Positions 44,106-52,286 of a stretch of 64,000 nucleotides of DNA are shown here, in pieces; the stretch's first letter is position 1; each line of letters begins with the position of its first letter. Both the position numbers and the translations under genes were made by a program. The DNA lies in NCBI RefSeq assembly GCF_005869875.1, contig NZ_VAWG01000013.1:45078-109077 (forward strand), given 5' to 3'. This DNA comes from Paenibacillus pinistramenti (lineage in GTDB: Bacteria; Bacillota; Bacilli; Paenibacillales; Paenibacillaceae). The notes under the pieces are model-generated. The model had not been told where the DNA came from, made no database searches, and worked only from the letters and a program-made list of their open reading frames with translations.

Positions 44106-45436
44106 AAATGAGAAGAAGAGCAAATATCAGCCTGCTTCTGCTGGCCCTATTATTCGCTGCTGCACTGATCTGCGCCCACTTCTATCCTGGGCAGTGGTGG
44201 CCTCAGCTGCTGCTGTATTGCGCGGAAGCAGGGCTTGTTGGCGCACTGGCGGATTTGTTTGCGATTACGGCCTTGTTCAGGCATCCTCTTGGATTGAAGA
44301 TGCTGCCTCACACAGCGATCATTCCTAGAAATCGTGACAAACTGGTTGACGGTGTTGTGATTATGGTAGAAGAGCAGCTGCTGAGCAAAAAGGTGTTGAA
44401 GGAGAAAGTACAGCAGTATCATTTGGTTGATATGGCTGTTAAACTGGTGGAACGCAGCGGGGAGTCATCCAAGCTGGGGGAGCAGGTCTGGAATCTGGTT
44501 CTGTCCCTGGCCAGACAAATGAATCTGGAAGAGCTTTCGTTGAAGCTCGATAAGCAGCTGAGAAACAGTCTGCAGCATGCTGATTTGTCGCCCTATGCGG
44601 GGCGGGGGCTGCGCTGGCTGCTGGACAATACGCAATTTCAAAGCCTGCTTACCCAGCTCGTGGAGCTGGCAGCCGGCCGGCTATCTAACGAAGAACAGAC
44701 CAAACAGCAGATCAAGGATATGCTGAACAAAGAGAAAGAGCAGGTGCTGAATACAGGAGGCGCTTTTGCCAGATGGTTCAAGAAAAGTCTGTTCGAAATC
44801 GCGCAGTCCTCGGACGCTTTTAACCTTGATGATGCGGCACAGGTGCTGTATGATGATCTGCAGCGATTTATGGCGGGCCTGAAGGACCCTGAGCACGAGC
44901 TGCGCAAGCTCACGACAGAAATGCTGTATAAGCTGGCCTCCGAGCTGGAGGAACGCGAAGATCTGTCAGCTGTACTGAATACCTGGAAGAATGAGCTGCT
45001 CCAGAAGGTCTCCTTGCTGCCGTCCATTCAAGCTTTGTTAACTCATATCAGAGAACAGCTCTTGAACCAGAAACCGGAAGAGCATGTACAGGGGATTACA
45101 AGTCTTCAGATTAAAGAGTTTGTAATCGGGTTTGTTCAGAGCTATTGGGATTGGTTCAGGCAAGACCGTGAAATCAAGGACTGGCTGGAAGGCTATGTGC
45201 AGCCGTTTGTGCACAATCTGATTGAAACGGAGCATTCGCTTGTAGGCCAAATCGTGCGAACGACTTTAAATACATTCACAGAAGAACGATTGGCGGAATT
45301 TGTAGAGAGCAAAGTAGAAACGGATCTGCAGCGAATCCGGCTGAACGGCGCTTTGGTGGGCGCTGCTCTGGGAGCGGCTTTTTATATCCTGCTTTATGGA
45401 GTGTATCAACCGCTGCTGCACTGGTTCGGTGCCTGA
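44102..45436 (+). CDS. DUF445 family membrane protein, second copy
   Basis: A 444-residue protein with the same plan as its neighbour: an N-terminal membrane region (ISLLLLALLFAAALICAHF, GLVGALADLFAITALFRHPLG), a helical body, and a C-terminal helix (LVGAALGAAFYILLYGVY). The shared ending RIRLNGALVGAALGA/YIRLNGLAIGGVIGV shows the pair arose by duplication. It starts with GTG behind GGGAGGAG. yhaM follows after 21 bases. Confidence 0.86.
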   Translation: MKMRRRANISLLLLALLFAAALICAHFYPGQWWPQLLLYCAEAGLVGALADLFAITALFRHPLGLKMLPHTAIIPRNRDKLVDGVVIMVEEQLLSKKVLKEKVQQYHLVDMAVKLVERSGESSKLGEQVWNLVLSLARQMNLEELSLKLDKQLRNSLQHADLSPYAGRGLRWLLDNTQFQSLLTQLVELAAGRLSNEEQTKQQIKDMLNKEKEQVLNTGGAFARWFKKSLFEIAQSSDAFNLDDAAQVLYDDLQRFMAGLKDPEHELRKLTTEMLYKLASELEEREDLSAVLNTWKNELLQKVSLLPSIQALLTHIREQLLNQKPEEHVQGITSLQIKEFVIGFVQSYWDWFRQDREIKDWLEGYVQPFVHNLIETEHSLVGQIVRTTLNTFTEERLAEFVESKVETDLQRIRLNGALVGAALGAAFYILLYGVYQPLLHWFGA

Positions 45437-45457
45437 CAGGAGAGGGGAAATAGCAGC

Positions 45458-46414
45458 ATGACATTAGTTAAAGATTTAGCCAGCGGGGATGAATTTACGG
45501 GATTTTATCTTATTAAGGAACTCGAAATCAAACAGACCAACGCAACGCCCCCCAAAGACTATTTGGATCTGGTGCTGTGCGATGCAACAGGGCAGCTGCC
45601 GGCCAAGCTTTGGGACGCCTCACAAGCGGACAAAGAGACTTTTTTCCCCATGGGGCTCGTCAAGGTCAGAGGGCTTGTGCAGACCTACCGGGAGCGGCTG
45701 CAGATCAAGATTATGCAGATTCGCCCTGCGTCTGATGCGGATGGAGTCAATTTAACCGATTTTATCCGCTCGGCTCCGATCCGCCCCGTGGATCTGGTGC
45801 ATACGATCAAGCAGGCAGCCTCCAGCATTCAGGATGACGAGATCCGGTCGATCGTTTCTTTCTGTGTGGGGAAAGTGGAAGAGAGGCTGATGCATTACCC
45901 GGCGGCGAAAACTCATCACCATGCCTATTTTGCAGGATTGGCTTACCATATGGTCCGGATGCTGGAGATCGGGGAGTTTCTGTGCAGACAGCGCCCTTTT
46001 CTAAATCCGGATTTCATTAAGTCGGGCATTATTCTGCATGACATCGCTAAGCCTGAGGAGATGATCGCCCAGCTGGGCATCGTGTCGGATTACAGCGTCA
46101 AAGGGAAGCTTGTCGGGCATATTTCCATGGCCTCCAACTGGATTACGGAAGCCGCGGTCCGGCTGGATATTGATCTGGACTCGGAGAAAGTGATCGCGCT
46201 GCAGCATCTGGTGCTGTCGCATCACAATTTAGGGGAATGGGGCAGCCCGGTTCAGCCGCAAATTCCGGAGGCGGTCGCACTGCATCATATTGATGCGCTG
46301 GATGCGAAGCTTCAAATGGTGGAGGATGCGCTTGATACGACGCCGGAGCATGAGCCCTGGACGCCGTTTATCCGCGGTTTGGAGAACAAAGCGGTGTACC
46401 GCGTAAAAATTTGA
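45458..46414 (+). CDS. yhaM: 3'-5' exoribonuclease YhaM
   Basis: A 318-residue nuclease of the YhaM/CBF1 group. An N-terminal OB fold (VKDLASGDEFTGFYLIKELE, GQLPAKLWDAS) binds nucleic acid and a C-terminal HD domain (KTHHHAYFAGLAYHM, IILHDIAKPEE, VLSHHNLGEWG) carries the metal ligands. It trims RNA 3' ends and can degrade DNA. It is the last gene of a likely DUF445-DUF445-yhaM unit and is followed by a terminator. Confidence 0.93.
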   Translation: MTLVKDLASGDEFTGFYLIKELEIKQTNATPPKDYLDLVLCDATGQLPAKLWDASQADKETFFPMGLVKVRGLVQTYRERLQIKIMQIRPASDADGVNLTDFIRSAPIRPVDLVHTIKQAASSIQDDEIRSIVSFCVGKVEERLMHYPAAKTHHHAYFAGLAYHMVRMLEIGEFLCRQRPFLNPDFIKSGIILHDIAKPEEMIAQLGIVSDYSVKGKLVGHISMASNWITEAAVRLDIDLDSEKVIALQHLVLSHHNLGEWGSPVQPQIPEAVALHHIDALDAKLQMVEDALDTTPEHEPWTPFIRGLENKAVYRVKI

Positions 46415-46450
46415 CGTTTAGACGTGTATAAGTTAATACGAAGCTAAAAC

Positions 46451-46500
46451 AGCACCCGAGGTGTAAGGACCGTTTGTCCTGAACCGCCGGGTGCTTTTTG
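46451..46500 (+). terminator. Terminator after yhaM
   Basis: AGCACCCG (46451-46458) and CGGGTGCT (46488-46495) with an inner imperfect stem, followed by five T. Confidence 0.85.
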
Positions 46501-46540
46501 GTATCTTTATCTCCACTATTCGCACGGTTTGCAGCCGGGC

Positions 46541-47473
46541 TCATGCTACGTAATCTGACAAGGAGATCAGCCCGGTAATTGTTATGACATTCAGAATGGT
46601 CGAAACCAAAATCGTTTGGGCGGCGAAATCCGGTTCATTTTGATACTCTTCAGCGAGAATGGAGGTGTTCACGCCAACGGGCATCCCCGATGCGATCAGC
46701 AGCGCTTGAGCCGGAATGCCCTTAAGATCAAGCAGGAGAATTAGCAAGAAGCCGACAGCCGGCGCAAACAGCAGGCGCAGCCCCACGCTCAGGTAAACAT
46801 CAATCCGTTCCAGCCGAAGCGGGTATTTAACAATTTGCGCGCCAAGCGTCAGCAGGGCTACAGCCACCATAGACTTATCTCCATACAGCAGAGGCTGATA
46901 AATAAAATCCGGGACAGGCAGGTCAAGCAGATGCCAGATCAAACCAAGCACAAGCGCGTAAGGGACAGGCATTTTGAGGAACCCTTTAATCGCTTCCCGG
47001 TACAATCCGTTGCTCTTGGCGCCCTGGATGGAAATAACGCCGTAGGTAAAGGTCAGCAGGCTTTGGAAGGCCATGATGAGCGCTTGAACAGACCCTGCCA
47101 TCGGATCGCCCCTGAAGGCCAGATTGTTGACCGGCAGACCATAGTTCCCCGAGTTATCTAAGATAAGACTGTTCACGAAGGCCGCCTTCATGCCTCTTGA
47201 AAATTTGCGCTGGCGCGAAACCAGGCTCCCTGCCAAATACAGAATCAGCACATAAAGGGAATAAAATAAAGCGACGCTGCCGAGCAGCGAAGGCGACATC
47301 TCCGATTCATACATGCTGATAAACACGGCAGCAGGAGTAATGAAATAAAAGTTGATCTTGGTCAAAGTGTACAGGTCAAGCCTAAAAATGTACTGCATGA
47401 TCGAACCGATTCCGATCAGTACAAAGATGGGCAGGACCACCTGAAGCAAAATATCGGCAACCATGGGGCTCAA
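46541..47473 (-). CDS. AEC-family transporter (auxin efflux carrier type)
   Basis: A 310-residue membrane protein with about ten helices in two inverted halves, opening VADILLQVVLPIFVLIGIGS and with the helix-breaking segment LILDNSGNYGLPVNNLAF typical of the family. Bacterial members move malate, malonate or similar acids. The start is a choice between TTG 47473 (ribosome site AAAGAGATGA, close) and ATG 47464 (same site, far); I use the former. It is divergent from the beta-glucan operon. Confidence 0.85.
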   Translation of the reverse strand: MSPMVADILLQVVLPIFVLIGIGSIMQYIFRLDLYTLTKINFYFITPAAVFISMYESEMSPSLLGSVALFYSLYVLILYLAGSLVSRQRKFSRGMKAAFVNSLILDNSGNYGLPVNNLAFRGDPMAGSVQALIMAFQSLLTFTYGVISIQGAKSNGLYREAIKGFLKMPVPYALVLGLIWHLLDLPVPDFIYQPLLYGDKSMVAVALLTLGAQIVKYPLRLERIDVYLSVGLRLLFAPAVGFLLILLLDLKGIPAQALLIASGMPVGVNTSILAEEYQNEPDFAAQTILVSTILNVITITGLISLSDYVA

Positions 47474-47579
47474 TTCATCTCTTTTCTGAAAAAGGTTCTT
47501 GTTTACAAGGCTTTGTCATTATATCACGCTAATCAGGTGATGCGGCTTAACAAAATTAAAATTTTATCCAAAATTCAAC

Positions 47580-47608
47580 TTGAAATCGCTACCAAAGCAG
47601 ATTATAAT
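47580..47608 (+). promoter_or_regulatory. Sigma-A promoter of the sophorooligosaccharide operon
   Basis: TTGAAA at 47580-47585, 17 bases, TATAAT at 47603-47608: near consensus. The first operator begins ten bases after the -10 box and covers the likely start of transcription, fitting strong repression. Confidence 0.82.
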
Positions 47609-47616
47609 GTGGTTGT

Positions 47617-47630
47617 TGAAACGTTTCGAA
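47617..47630 (+). promoter_or_regulatory. LacI-family operator 1
   Basis: TGAAACGTTTCGAA, containing the palindrome GAAACGTTTC (47618-47627), over the transcription start of the main promoter. Confidence 0.8.
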
Positions 47631-47796
47631 TTTACAGAAGAGTCGAAAGGATCTTGCCTCGATGTTTTTATGGGGACGATTTACAAAGGGACTATTCGGA
47701 CCTGATTTCGACTGCTTTTACAGCCTGATTCGATTGATTGGTCTTTGTTTAGCCATTTTACAATCGAAAATAGCGGACATTTTTTTTGAAATTAAA

Positions 47797-47810
47797 TCGA
47801 AACGTTTCGA
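47797..47810 (+). promoter_or_regulatory. LacI-family operator 2
   Basis: TCGAAACGTTTCGA is a perfect 14-base palindrome. It lies 179 bases downstream of operator 1, inside the leader, which could allow looping or a roadblock. Confidence 0.8.
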
Positions 47811-47870
47811 AGAAAGGGCATTCATTTTTTGGTTGATCAGGTTTTTCAAACTAAAAACGGGGTGAAAAGG

Positions 47871-49112
47871 ATGAAGAAAAAAACTTGGGGCACGATGCTT
47901 GCTGCAGTATTGACTTTCTCATTGGTATTGGCAGGCTGCGGCTCAAACAATTCCAATTCCGGATCGGGAAGCAGCAAAACGCTGAAGGTCTGGTTTATGG
48001 GCACCACAGATACGGTAGAACCGCTTGCCGAAATGTATGAGAAGGAGAACCCGGGGATTAAGGTAGAGGTTCAGGCGATTCCTTGGGATTCTGCCCATGA
48101 CAAGCTTCTGACAGCCGTTGCTTCGAAAAATGGACCGGACGTTGTCCAAATGGGTACTACTTGGATACCTGAGTTTGCCGCTGCAGGCGCGCTTGCCGAT
48201 ATGGCGCCTTACATCGAGAAATATCCGAATTTGAAAGCAGAGAACTTCTACGACGGTGCCGTGCAGACAGGTCAATTCGACGGTAAGACAGTAGGGATTC
48301 CTTGGTACGTAGAGACACGCTCCTTGTTCTACCGCACGGACCTGCTGGGTGAAGTAGGTTATCCGGAAGGGCCTAAAACCTGGGATGAGCTGAAGGACGC
48401 CTCACAGCAACTGGTGGCTAAAGGAGGTGCCGGACACTATGGCATTACCATTGACGGCAAAGACCAGATTACGGCTGCAATCTTTGCCTGGCAGAACGGC
48501 AGCGATTTTATCGACGACCAGGGCCAGCCGCATTTCAATGAACCTAAATATGTGGAAACGATCAATTACTTGAAGAGCTTCTTTGATGAAAAGCTGACGC
48601 CTTCAGGCACGGATCTGGATACCACTACAGCGTTTAAAGACGGAACAATTCCTATGTTCATCAGCGGACCTTGGATGATTCAAACAATTAAAGAGAAAGA
48701 CCCTGAAATTGACGGCAAATGGACGGTAACGACCCTCCCGGCGAAAGAAAATAACGATTCTTCGATTGGCGGCTCCGATCTCTCGATCTTTAACTACAGC
48801 AATAACAAAGACGAAGCAGCCAAGTTTATTTCCTTCTTGTCGGATACGGAAGCTCAGCTGAAGTACTATGAAACGTCGAACTCGCTGCCTGCCCTCAAAA
48901 CGGCATGGGATGATCAGGCTTTCAGCGATCCGATGATCGCAGCGTTCGGCAAACAGCTTGAAACGGCCCGTCCAGCTCCGCAAATCAAGGAATGGGAAAC
49001 GATTGCCCAGGCCGTTATCGCATCCTTTGAGCAAATCACGGTCGGCGGTGCAGATACGCAGACCGAGATGGATAAGCTGAACGATAAAGCGAAGGAAATT
49101 CTCGGCAAATAA
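47871..49112 (+). CDS. ABC transporter sugar-binding lipoprotein (sophorooligosaccharide type)
   Basis: A 413-residue family 1 extracellular solute-binding protein with a signal peptide, lipobox LAGC with C23, and the typical TLKVWFMGTTDTVEPLAEMY and FISGPWMIQTIKEK segments. ATG 47871 follows GGGGTGAAAAGG closely. Since the operon also encodes a 1,2-beta-oligoglucan phosphorylase and GH3 enzyme in the layout known from Listeria innocua, the ligand is probably sophorooligosaccharides. A small stem GAGGA-TTT-TCCTC (49171-49183) in the gap to the permease gene may shape transcript levels. Confidence 0.9.
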   Translation: MKKKTWGTMLAAVLTFSLVLAGCGSNNSNSGSGSSKTLKVWFMGTTDTVEPLAEMYEKENPGIKVEVQAIPWDSAHDKLLTAVASKNGPDVVQMGTTWIPEFAAAGALADMAPYIEKYPNLKAENFYDGAVQTGQFDGKTVGIPWYVETRSLFYRTDLLGEVGYPEGPKTWDELKDASQQLVAKGGAGHYGITIDGKDQITAAIFAWQNGSDFIDDQGQPHFNEPKYVETINYLKSFFDEKLTPSGTDLDTTTAFKDGTIPMFISGPWMIQTIKEKDPEIDGKWTVTTLPAKENNDSSIGGSDLSIFNYSNNKDEAAKFISFLSDTEAQLKYYETSNSLPALKTAWDDQAFSDPMIAAFGKQLETARPAPQIKEWETIAQAVIASFEQITVGGADTQTEMDKLNDKAKEILGK

Positions 49113-49299
49113 GAAGCAGAGAATTGGCTTGGAAGCACACAGACGGCTCAGTCCGGAGGTGTGGGCACCAGAGGATTTTCCTCGGGGTGTATGATTAGCT
49201 GCGCCGGGGCAACGCCGCAAGAAGGAGCGGGTCCCGGCTGTATGCTTTTGCTGCTGCAAAGGCAGTATTCCTTGGGAAGAAACCAAAGGGGTGAAGAGG

Positions 49300-50199
49300 A
49301 TGAGGGAATTTGCGAAACAGTGGAACAAAAATAAATATCCATATCTGTTTATAGCTCCGGCCGTGCTGCTGCTTGTTGTATTCTCGATTGTTCCGATTAT
49401 CATTGCGCTGGTCATCAGTTTTACGAATATGGACCTGATCGGTCTGGCCGACTACTCCAATATCCGCGGGGTCGGTTTTGACAACTATATCAATATTTTT
49501 AAAGATCCTGTGTTTCTGAAAGCGTTATTCAACACGCTTATTTATGTGGTTGTCGGGGTACCGCTGGTGGTTATATGCGCGATGGCGGTAGCTCTGCTGC
49601 TCAATTACGGCACAAGCTGGCTGTTTAAGACATTCCGTGTTATCTATTACATGCCTTCCATTACGAATATTGTGGCTGTTGCCGTTGTGTGGGGTTATTT
49701 ATATAACGGCAGTTACGGCCTTTTTAACTATATACTGTCATGGTTCGGTCTCCCGGCGCAGCAGTGGCTGCAGGATCCGGCGCTTGCGAAATATTCCTTG
49801 ATTCTGCTTGCGCTTTGGAAAGCCATCGGCCTGAACATGATTATTTTCTTGGCGGCCCTGCAGGGGATTCCGCGTTCTTATTATGAAGCAGCCGAAATTG
49901 ACGGGGCTACGGGCTGGAAGAAGCTGCGTTACATTACGATTCCGCTCCTGAGCTTTGCGACTTTCTTCGTTACGATTACAACGCTGATCGGCTGGATTCA
50001 ATTCTTCGAAGAACCGTTTGTGATGACAAAAGGCGGACCGCTGAACGCGACCATGTCGCTGGCGCTGTTCATTTACAATAACGGCTTTAAGCTGAGCAAT
50101 TTCGGTTATGCCGCTTCGGGTTCGTTTGTCCTGTTTGTCATCATTATTCTGGCAACGATCGTGCAGTTTGCGGTGAGAAGGAAAGAAGTCGAGTATTAA
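49300..50199 (+). CDS. ABC transporter permease, first
   Basis: A sugar permease of about 299 residues with six helices, opening WNKNKYPYLFIAPAVLLLVV, and the EAA loop YYEAAEIDGATGWKKLRYIT that contacts the ATPase. MalF-type. ATG 49300 follows AAGGGGTG; an in-frame GTG at 49291 is part of that site. No ATPase gene is in the operon; a shared MsmX-type ATPase elsewhere is likely. Confidence 0.93.
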   Translation: MREFAKQWNKNKYPYLFIAPAVLLLVVFSIVPIIIALVISFTNMDLIGLADYSNIRGVGFDNYINIFKDPVFLKALFNTLIYVVVGVPLVVICAMAVALLLNYGTSWLFKTFRVIYYMPSITNIVAVAVVWGYLYNGSYGLFNYILSWFGLPAQQWLQDPALAKYSLILLALWKAIGLNMIIFLAALQGIPRSYYEAAEIDGATGWKKLRYITIPLLSFATFFVTITTLIGWIQFFEEPFVMTKGGPLNATMSLALFIYNNGFKLSNFGYAASGSFVLFVIIILATIVQFAVRRKEVEY

Positions 50200-50216
50200 G
50201 AAGGAGGAGAACCGGC

Positions 50217-51035
50217 ATGGCCGTCAAAAAGATTGAAAAAGGCGTTATGGTAACGCTGCTGATTCTGGGCGGCATTCTGATGATGGTTCCGTTCATCTGG
50301 ATGCTCGGCTCGTCATTTAAGCCGGAGAATGAATTTACGGTGATTCCGCCGACCATTATTCCGCATCACCCGACCTGGAACAATTACAGCCGGTTGTTTA
50401 CGGAGATGGATTTCTTCGTGTATTTAAAGAATACACTAATTATTGTGATCTGCTCGTTTGTCGGGCTGTTTCTGAATGCACTCGCCGGTTACGCGTTTGC
50501 GAAGTTTCATTTTCCGGGGAAAAATGGATTCTTCTATCTCATTCTCGCTACCATGATGATTCCGGGGCAGGTGACGATGATTCCGACCTACCTGATTATC
50601 AACAAAATGGGATTGGTTAATACGATGGCGGGGATTGTACTGCCCGGACTGGTCGGCGCTTTCGGGATCTTCCTGTTCCGCCAGTTTATGGCGACAATTC
50701 CGACAGACTTGATTGAAGCCGCCCGGCTAGACGGGTCAGGGGAATTCCGGATTTTCTTCACCTTGATTCTTCCGGTAGTTAAACCTGTGTTTGCGGTTCA
50801 AGCGATTCTGACCTTTATCGGTGCGTGGAACAGCTTCCTCTGGCCGCTGATTATTGCCAATGATGAGAAGCTGTATACCTTATCAGTTGGCCTGTCACTG
50901 CTCAAAGGGCAGTACGGAACTGAATTCGGCTTGCAGATGGCGGGTGCGGCATTTATGGTTGTACCGATTATTATCATTTTTACTTTCTTCCAGAAGCATA
51001 TTATTGAAGGATATACGATCTCAGGGATGAAATAA
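50217..51035 (+). CDS. ABC transporter permease, second
   Basis: A 272-residue MalG-type permease with six helices (GVMVTLLILGGILMMVPFIW at the N-terminus) and the EAA loop LIEAARLDGSGEFRIFFTLI. It ends in HIIEGYTISGMK, the usual end of this family. AGGAGG at 50201-50206 sets the start. It follows the first permease by 17 bases. Confidence 0.95.
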   Translation: MAVKKIEKGVMVTLLILGGILMMVPFIWMLGSSFKPENEFTVIPPTIIPHHPTWNNYSRLFTEMDFFVYLKNTLIIVICSFVGLFLNALAGYAFAKFHFPGKNGFFYLILATMMIPGQVTMIPTYLIINKMGLVNTMAGIVLPGLVGAFGIFLFRQFMATIPTDLIEAARLDGSGEFRIFFTLILPVVKPVFAVQAILTFIGAWNSFLWPLIIANDEKLYTLSVGLSLLKGQYGTEFGLQMAGAAFMVVPIIIIFTFFQKHIIEGYTISGMK

Positions 51036-51075
51036 AAGAAGTAGACTATGCAAGGATTGGGAAGGATTGGATGAA

Positions 51076-52065
51076 ATGGCTACGATTAAAGATGTGGCAA
51101 AATTGGCGGGAGTCGCCTTATCTACAGCTTCATACGCTTTGAGCGGGGACAGCAAGGTGAGTCCGAAGACACGGGAGAAGGTCCTGGAGGCAGCACGACA
51201 GCTCAACTATCGGAAAAATGGTTTTGCCATGGATCTAAAGCGCAGCCGTACAAATACAATTGCTTTGATTCTTACGGATCTGTCCGGTCCTTACTATTCT
51301 GAATTAATCCGCAGTGTGCAGGACGTGGCCCTATCGAACGGGTACGATCTGATTGCCTGCAGCTCCATGGGGGGCAAAGACTCGACGGCCGTCCGTTTCT
51401 TAAGGGAAAAAAGGGTTGACGGAGCTATTGTGCTGGCGCACAACATCACCGATGAAATTCTGCTGAGCTCGGCCAATGCTGCTTTCCCGATTGTGGTCAT
51501 GGACCGGAATACAAACGGCGATGGATTGATCAGCGTCGTTGTTGACGGAGAACAGGGCGGATATGATGCCACCCGGTTCCTGATTGAGCAGGGCCATCGC
51601 CAGATTGCTTATATCAGCGGCCCGTCAAACTCATTTGACAACGCCCTGCGCTACCAGGGGTTTCTTCGTGCCATGCGCGAAGCTGGGCTTGAGGAGAAAG
51701 CCAAATGGAGGCTCAGCGGTAACTTTATCCGCGAAGGCGGCTATAAGGCGACCAAAATGATGATGATGCAGGGTGAACTGCCTTCGGCTATATTTTACGC
51801 TAATGATGAAATGGCGGTTGGGGGCATGAAGGCGCTGGAGGAGGGCGGAATTTCAATCCCGGAGGAGCTATCGGTTATTGGTTTTGACGATATCCAGCTT
51901 GCGGAATATGTTCATCCTCCCCTTACGACAATTCATCAGCCCATGTACGAATCCGGATCGCTGGCCGGCCATCTGCTGTTTCAAATGTTAAACGGGGAAG
52001 AAGTCAACAATGCTTATAAGCTGAAAGTGGAGCTTGTCCGGCGGAATTCGGTAAAGCAGACTTAA
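51076..52065 (+). CDS. LacI-family transcriptional repressor
   Basis: A protein of about 330 residues with an N-terminal LacI helix-turn-helix (TIKDVAKLAGVALSTASYAL) and hinge (KVSPKTREKVLEAARQLNY), then a periplasmic-binding-protein-like effector domain (FVMDRN-type strand VVMDRNTNGDG, VIGFDDIQLAEYV). LacI proteins bind palindromes with a central CG, such as the GAAACGTTTC sites before the transport genes and before bglX. It is probably the local repressor. ATG 51076 is used, with AAGGA nine bases upstream; TTG 51067 is the alternative. Confidence 0.93.
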   Translation: MATIKDVAKLAGVALSTASYALSGDSKVSPKTREKVLEAARQLNYRKNGFAMDLKRSRTNTIALILTDLSGPYYSELIRSVQDVALSNGYDLIACSSMGGKDSTAVRFLREKRVDGAIVLAHNITDEILLSSANAAFPIVVMDRNTNGDGLISVVVDGEQGGYDATRFLIEQGHRQIAYISGPSNSFDNALRYQGFLRAMREAGLEEKAKWRLSGNFIREGGYKATKMMMMQGELPSAIFYANDEMAVGGMKALEEGGISIPEELSVIGFDDIQLAEYVHPPLTTIHQPMYESGSLAGHLLFQMLNGEEVNNAYKLKVELVRRNSVKQT

Positions 52066-52181
52066 ACGTCGCCATTCCGACTCCGCCGGTAGGCGGTGCT
52101 TGTCAGATGCTTGATCGGCGCCGCTTGCTTCATGAATGAAGAGAAATCGGAGAAGGTATGAAAAAAATTTGGAAACAAATA

Positions 52182-52191
52182 GAAACGTTTC
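52182..52191 (+). promoter_or_regulatory. LacI-family operator 3
   Basis: GAAACGTTTC followed by GA, in an AT-rich region upstream of the GH3 gene. Confidence 0.78.
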
Positions 52192-52249
52192 GATATTTAG
52201 AAGAATACTTAGAATTAAATCCCTTTATTTTACTTTAAATTTATAGTTA

Positions 52250-52259
52250 GAAACGTTTC
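52250..52259 (+). promoter_or_regulatory. LacI-family operator 4
   Basis: GAAACGTTTC followed by GAA, 28 bases before the GH3 start and 68 bases after operator 3. The two bracket an AT-rich segment that must hold a second promoter; a likely -10 is TATAGT at 52242-52247, without a clear -35. Confidence 0.78.
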
Positions 52260-52286
52260 GAATACTGCCTGTATGGAGGGACAAGG

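Larger units (their letters stand above)
47474..47870. other. Divergent control region and long leader of the beta-glucan operon
   Basis: This stretch of about 400 bases holds a consensus promoter (47580-47608), two LacI operators (47618 and 47797), and a leader of about 255 bases. A 67-codon frame at 47662-47865 has a hydrophobic product and a fair ribosome site but runs through the second operator and ends in the ribosome site of the binding-protein gene, so I do not call it. Confidence 0.7.

Noticed and set aside
47662..47865. A 67-codon hydrophobic frame in the leader of the sugar-binding protein gene
   Set aside because: It has a fair ribosome site, but runs straight through a perfect LacI operator palindrome and ends inside the next gene's ribosome site; I judge it chance.
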